From Kiritimatiellia bacterium (GTDB lineage: Bacteria; Verrucomicrobiota; Kiritimatiellia; RFP12; UBA1067), in assembly GCA_017648225.1 (NCBI GenBank), contig JAGCJE010000276.1, positions 1 to 15,323 of the forward strand: a DNA stretch of 15,323 bases. Reading direction: 5' to 3'. The notes under the pieces were generated by a model. The model did not search any database. It was not told the origin of the DNA and worked only from the letters and a program-made list of their open reading frames with translations. Both the position numbers and the translations under genes were made by a program. This document shows, in pieces, positions 14,854-15,323 of this stretch; the stretch's first letter is position 1, and the number at the start of each line of letters is the position of its first letter.

Positions 14854-15323
14854 TCTCCCTCCTTAGGTTGCGCGTCGCGTTGTGCTGCATCATAAATTTG
14901 AGCTGGCAAACCTGTTAATCCTGGCTTGCGAAGTCGAGCAAGATTATCACGACGTTGCTGACTATGACGATACGAAGGATTTAATCTGCAGGTAACTTCA
15001 TCTACATACAAAGGACTATCTACCTCGCAAGTTGCACGATCAAGAAAAAATGCTGCGATATTAGAACGTATCAGAGCACTATTTACATAACTATTTGTAT
15101 ATTCTACATTGCACATATCTGCTAATGAGACATATGTCAATCCCCTCAACCCTTGAGAAAACACAGTTTTATTTGTCACAATCTCATTAGCTAGCGGTAT
15201 AAGCAGATTTGTCAATTTTGTTTTTTCCAACATAATTCTCATCGCATATTCTTGAGCATAATCTTTTTTGTTATACATTATACTTCTTAAATACGGATAA
15301 TCATTAGTCGTCCCATACCCCCC
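14850..15323 (-). CDS. Unrecognised protein, open to the window edge
   Basis: I do not recognise this protein. The frame is open from the edge to TGA at 14852-14850. The first internal ATG (15278-15276) would give 142 residues (MYNKKDYAQEYAMRIMLEKT...), but the 15 codons before it (GGYGTTNDYPYLRSI) are also protein-like and no good Shine-Dalgarno sequence precedes the ATG, so the gene probably begins outside the window. The visible part has no signal peptide or membrane segment. It has a mixed helical region (residues about 1-80 from the ATG), two cysteines in similar settings (RATCEVDSP and EVTCRLNPS), and an Arg/Gln-rich tail (RHSQQRRDNLARLRK). Its stop overlaps the start of the EF-hand protein gene, so the two work as one transcription unit. 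Confidence 0.65.
   Translation of the reverse strand, partial: GGYGTTNDYPYLRSIMYNKKDYAQEYAMRIMLEKTKLTNLLIPLANEIVTNKTVFSQGLRGLTYVSLADMCNVEYTNSYVNSALIRSNIAAFFLDRATCEVDSPLYVDEVTCRLNPSYRHSQQRRDNLARLRKPGLTGLPAQIYDAAQRDAQPKEGE

Noticed and set aside
1..15323. Transfer RNA, ribosomal RNA or a riboswitch
   Set aside because: No cloverleaf, rRNA segment or known aptamer core was recognised on either strand when reading by eye.

Overview
The window looks like part of a chromosome from an uncultured, host-associated member of the PVC group, most probably a gut Kiritimatiellae/Verrucomicrobiota lineage. This rests on recalled family resemblance and was not searched: secreted GH123/DUF4091-type proteins, and at the right end small secreted proteins with an LGSLPP-like start and an 'SNVVEVAFGTDxDxDG' segment that I associate with that class. 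Housekeeping genes (a cysteine desulfurase and a complete DNA polymerase I) show it is chromosomal.

Layout. (1) Positions 1-5173, minus strand, hold a secreted-protein locus: a GH123/DUF4091-like protein (3341-5173), a 693-residue secreted protein of unknown family 19 bp downstream (1240-3321), a strong hairpin (1167-1210), and a second, close paralogue of the first protein (1-1113), cut by the window edge. The two paralogues have matching promoters with the same -35, the same -10 and an 18-bp spacer. (2) Positions 5368-10643, plus strand: an AEC-family permease, then a tight group of cysteine desulfurase, a small HMA-like envelope protein and DNA polymerase I. (3) Positions 10726-13667, minus strand: an OPA-type organophosphate transporter followed 23 bp later by a secreted two-domain protein that joins an endonuclease/exonuclease/phosphatase domain to a basic-secretory-protein-like zinc peptidase domain. 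(4) Positions 13668-14320: repeat-rich DNA with REP-like GGGGAC/GTCCCC palindromes, an A/T palindrome, another hairpin, and a short ORF that seems to be the remnant of a larger secreted protein. (5) Positions 14320-15323, minus strand: two overlapping small genes, one with an exact EF-hand calcium loop, the other unrecognised and open to the window edge.

How they may work together. Block 1 reads as an export locus for glycan-processing or glycan-binding proteins. Block 3 reads as a phosphate-ester scavenging pair (outer phosphodiesterase/peptidase plus organophosphate importer); this is inference. Several genes (the DUF4091 paralogue at 1113, the AEC gene, the desulfurase) have a -10 box only 6-10 bp before the start codon and no Shine-Dalgarno sequence, which suggests leaderless transcripts. 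Genes internal to operons generally show good AGGAG-type sites.
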